Source: Oscheius onirici
Lineage: Eukaryota > Nematoda > Chromadorea > Rhabditida > Rhabditidae
NCBI GenBank assembly: GCA_932521025.1
Contig: OW051471.1
Coordinates: 2,604,001 to 2,668,000, forward strand
Length of the DNA stretch: 64,000 nt
Reading direction: 5' to 3'
The notes under the pieces were generated by a model. The model saw nothing but the letters and a program-made list of their open reading frames with translations, was not told where the DNA came from and searched no databases. This document shows, in pieces, positions 63,301-64,000 of the stretch; position 1 is the first letter of the stretch, and each line of letters begins with the position of its first letter. Position numbers and translations under genes: made by a program.

Positions 63301-64000
63301 AAAGTGAAAACTGACCAAAAAGAGGAACATAGTCACTTGTCGTGGGCATCTGTTCCGAGACCATCATCATCAAAATGGACATGGCCAGAAGAGAATCGAT
63401 TCCTAGAGAGAGTTTTTCTCTTCTGAAAAGGGGATTTGGTAAAAAAATTGAGCCAGAAAGACCTTTCGGAGCTGGTAGAGGCGGCTGTAAAGAAGCCGGT
63501 AACTGCTACCATTGTGATAACGGAGGTGGGAATTACTAGATTGACAATGTAGTAGAGGGGCTTTCTTCTGAAAGAGAAGTGTTAGGGTTATCGGGAAAGT
63601 GGAAGATGAAAGTCTTTGGAAACTGGAACTCATATGTTCAGAGTGAAAAAAAATAAAACAGGTTCTTTTCCGAAGATAAACGCTTACGAACTAATTCAGA
63701 TAACCCTATTTTCTATTTTCACGTTCCGGATGAAACAAAAGCTGCTTCAATGGCACCAAACTTTTTGCCATGAATAGGATAGAATTCAGGATATCCGGTA
63801 AGAGTTCGCCTCAAATGGACCGTTGTTTTTATTCAGTTTTGAGCGAATATGGAACAATATCTTTTTTGTGGAAACCTTGAAACAGTCAAATTTACTCTAC
63901 CGATAAATGACTTGAATATCCTACTCAAAGTTTCTAACCTGACCACCAAATTAGCTTCGAGCAGGACCCACGGCTCTGGGCAGCAGACGAATTTTTCCTC
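57365..64000 (-). CDS. Nicotinic acetylcholine receptor alpha-type subunit, 3' part (runs off right edge)
   Basis: Minus-strand exons: 63939-64000 (partial), 63463-63567, 63316-63422, ~63178-63275, 62978-63100, 60257-60360, 60104-60216, 59936-60068 and 57365-57542. The first holds loop C with vicinal cysteines (EEKFVCCPEPW), the alpha-subunit hallmark, with Phe where Tyr is usual before CC. RRKPLYYIVNLVIPTSV starts M1. M2 is EKLSLGIDSLLAMSILMMMV, followed by PTTSDYVPL. M3 is LFYLSIILIIFIGTLFTAF. A long M3-M4 loop includes PPPPPK. M4 is in the last exon (EYLATVLDRLLLIFFTLVV). The 3' end of the M3 exon is uncertain (donor GTACAT or GTCCCG). The product is expected to be a pentameric cation channel at synapse or muscle. 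Two introns (57543-59935, 60361-62977) are packed with nested repeats. AATAAA on the minus strand is at 57336-57341. Confidence 0.92.
57872..59132. repeat. Foldback repeat with tRNA-like core, host of a nested MITE
   Basis: Left arm from TTATTAGGTCGCCGG (57872) and right arm ending GGCGACCTAATA (59132) are inverted copies. The arms contain AAATGTAGGTCTACCCTAGG and TATATGAGAGACCTGGATAT, also found at 9040-9330 and 13990-14310. Interior copies of a tRNA-like box occur at 58195-58230 and 58290-58372. Confidence 0.8.
58630..59077. mobile_element. TTAA-type MITE nested in another foldback
   Basis: Near-palindromic, about 448 bp, with ends AGGGACAGTCTCATTATG / CATAATGAGACTGTCCCT. It is flanked by TTAA on both sides (58626-58629, 59078-59081). 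The host foldback's other arm (57890-57960) shows the uninterrupted sequence with a single TTAA, so the duplication is directly visible. Confidence 0.88.
60538..62493 (+). mobile_element. TTAA-flanked inverted-repeat element carrying spliced coding segments
   Basis: The element begins AGGGACAGTCCCGTTATG after TTAA (60534-60537) and ends ATAATGGGACTGTCCCT before TTAA (62494-62497). About 200 bp arms (60570-60770 and 61905-62075) are inverted copies of each other. The right end continues as the same sequence found in the short TTAA MITEs. Between the arms lies a 1.1 kb unique stretch with codon-like frames, introns and AATAAA (61687). It lies in a receptor-gene intron, in the opposite orientation to the host gene. 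The TTAA target and terminal repeats suggest a piggyBac-type system (inference). Confidence 0.7.
60904..61660 (+). CDS. Unrecognised spliced coding segments inside the TTAA element
   Basis: Segment A (about 60904-61055, then 61082-61112) reads a basic peptide ..HRKRKTKAVDNYLIRL.. and, across a short intron ending TTTCAG, ..YKQVQTCKNCR then stop; no ATG is in frame, so its 5' part is missing. Segment B starts at ATG 61122 (MPPISRQRAKHVFKSG), crosses an intron (GTAAAT...TTCAG) to 61206-61332 (..RLAEDIVLLNGAVSKTWKK..), and continues after GTAAGT...TTTTAG. Beyond 61368 two frames are open, and the best-looking one (ending ..DIDGISFIFES, stop about 61656) does not match the phase of the preceding exon. 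AATAAA follows at 61687. I do not recognise any family. It could be a captured host gene, a decayed transposase, or a real small gene. Confidence 0.42.

Overview
The window looks like nuclear DNA of a Caenorhabditis-type nematode. Genes are split by mostly short introns with GT...TTTCAG splice sites. Several start codons sit directly behind a TTTCAG-like acceptor, as expected for spliced-leader trans-splicing. One gene encodes DUF268, a family described as Caenorhabditis-specific. About half the sequence is dispersed repeats, mainly foldback/MITE elements and degenerate non-LTR retrotransposons. There is no rRNA, CRISPR or plasmid-like feature.

Left part (1-20.6 kb): a type-B carboxylesterase on the minus strand, 5' part only (990-3328). 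Then a plus-strand armadillo-repeat gene with a probable N-myristoylation signal and a 4.4 kb repeat-filled first intron (5442-13829). Next come a plus-strand coiled-coil gene of unknown family with one in-frame stop (14731-16199), a minus-strand Ctr-type copper transporter (16911-17841), tRNA-like sequences beside a decayed LINE 3' end (18.6-19.3 kb), and a small secreted protein gene (19516-20275).

Middle (20.6-42.8 kb): a complete pepsin-type aspartic protease gene (20649-25524) with a broken CR1-like retrotransposon in intron 2. It converges on a minus-strand zona-pellucida (ZP) domain membrane protein gene (25774-30862) that has a short upstream ORF overlapping its start codon. From 30.9 to 42.8 kb I see no gene with convincing splice structure, only repeats and foldbacks.

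Right part (42.8-64 kb): a DUF268 gene (42805-47142) is followed, with an AATAAA signal only 24 bp before the next splice acceptor, by a gene with a divergent class-II tRNA nucleotidyltransferase-like core (47280-49984). This arrangement resembles an SL1-type operon. Next is a DXO/RAI1-family decapping nuclease gene (50615-54586), then a secreted C-type lectin + CUB protein gene (55567-57215). That gene converges on a minus-strand nicotinic acetylcholine receptor alpha-type subunit running off the right edge (57365 to beyond 64000). An intron of the receptor holds a ~2 kb inverted-repeat element flanked by TTAA that carries its own spliced coding segments. The same intron-rich gene also holds a nested insertion that reveals a TTAA target-site duplication for this MITE family.

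The genes do not form one pathway. The only neighbours with possibly related roles are the two RNA-linked genes, the nucleotidyltransferase-like gene and the DXO-like nuclease gene. All exon coordinates were read by eye from splice consensus, frame continuity and family motifs; no alignment was run.
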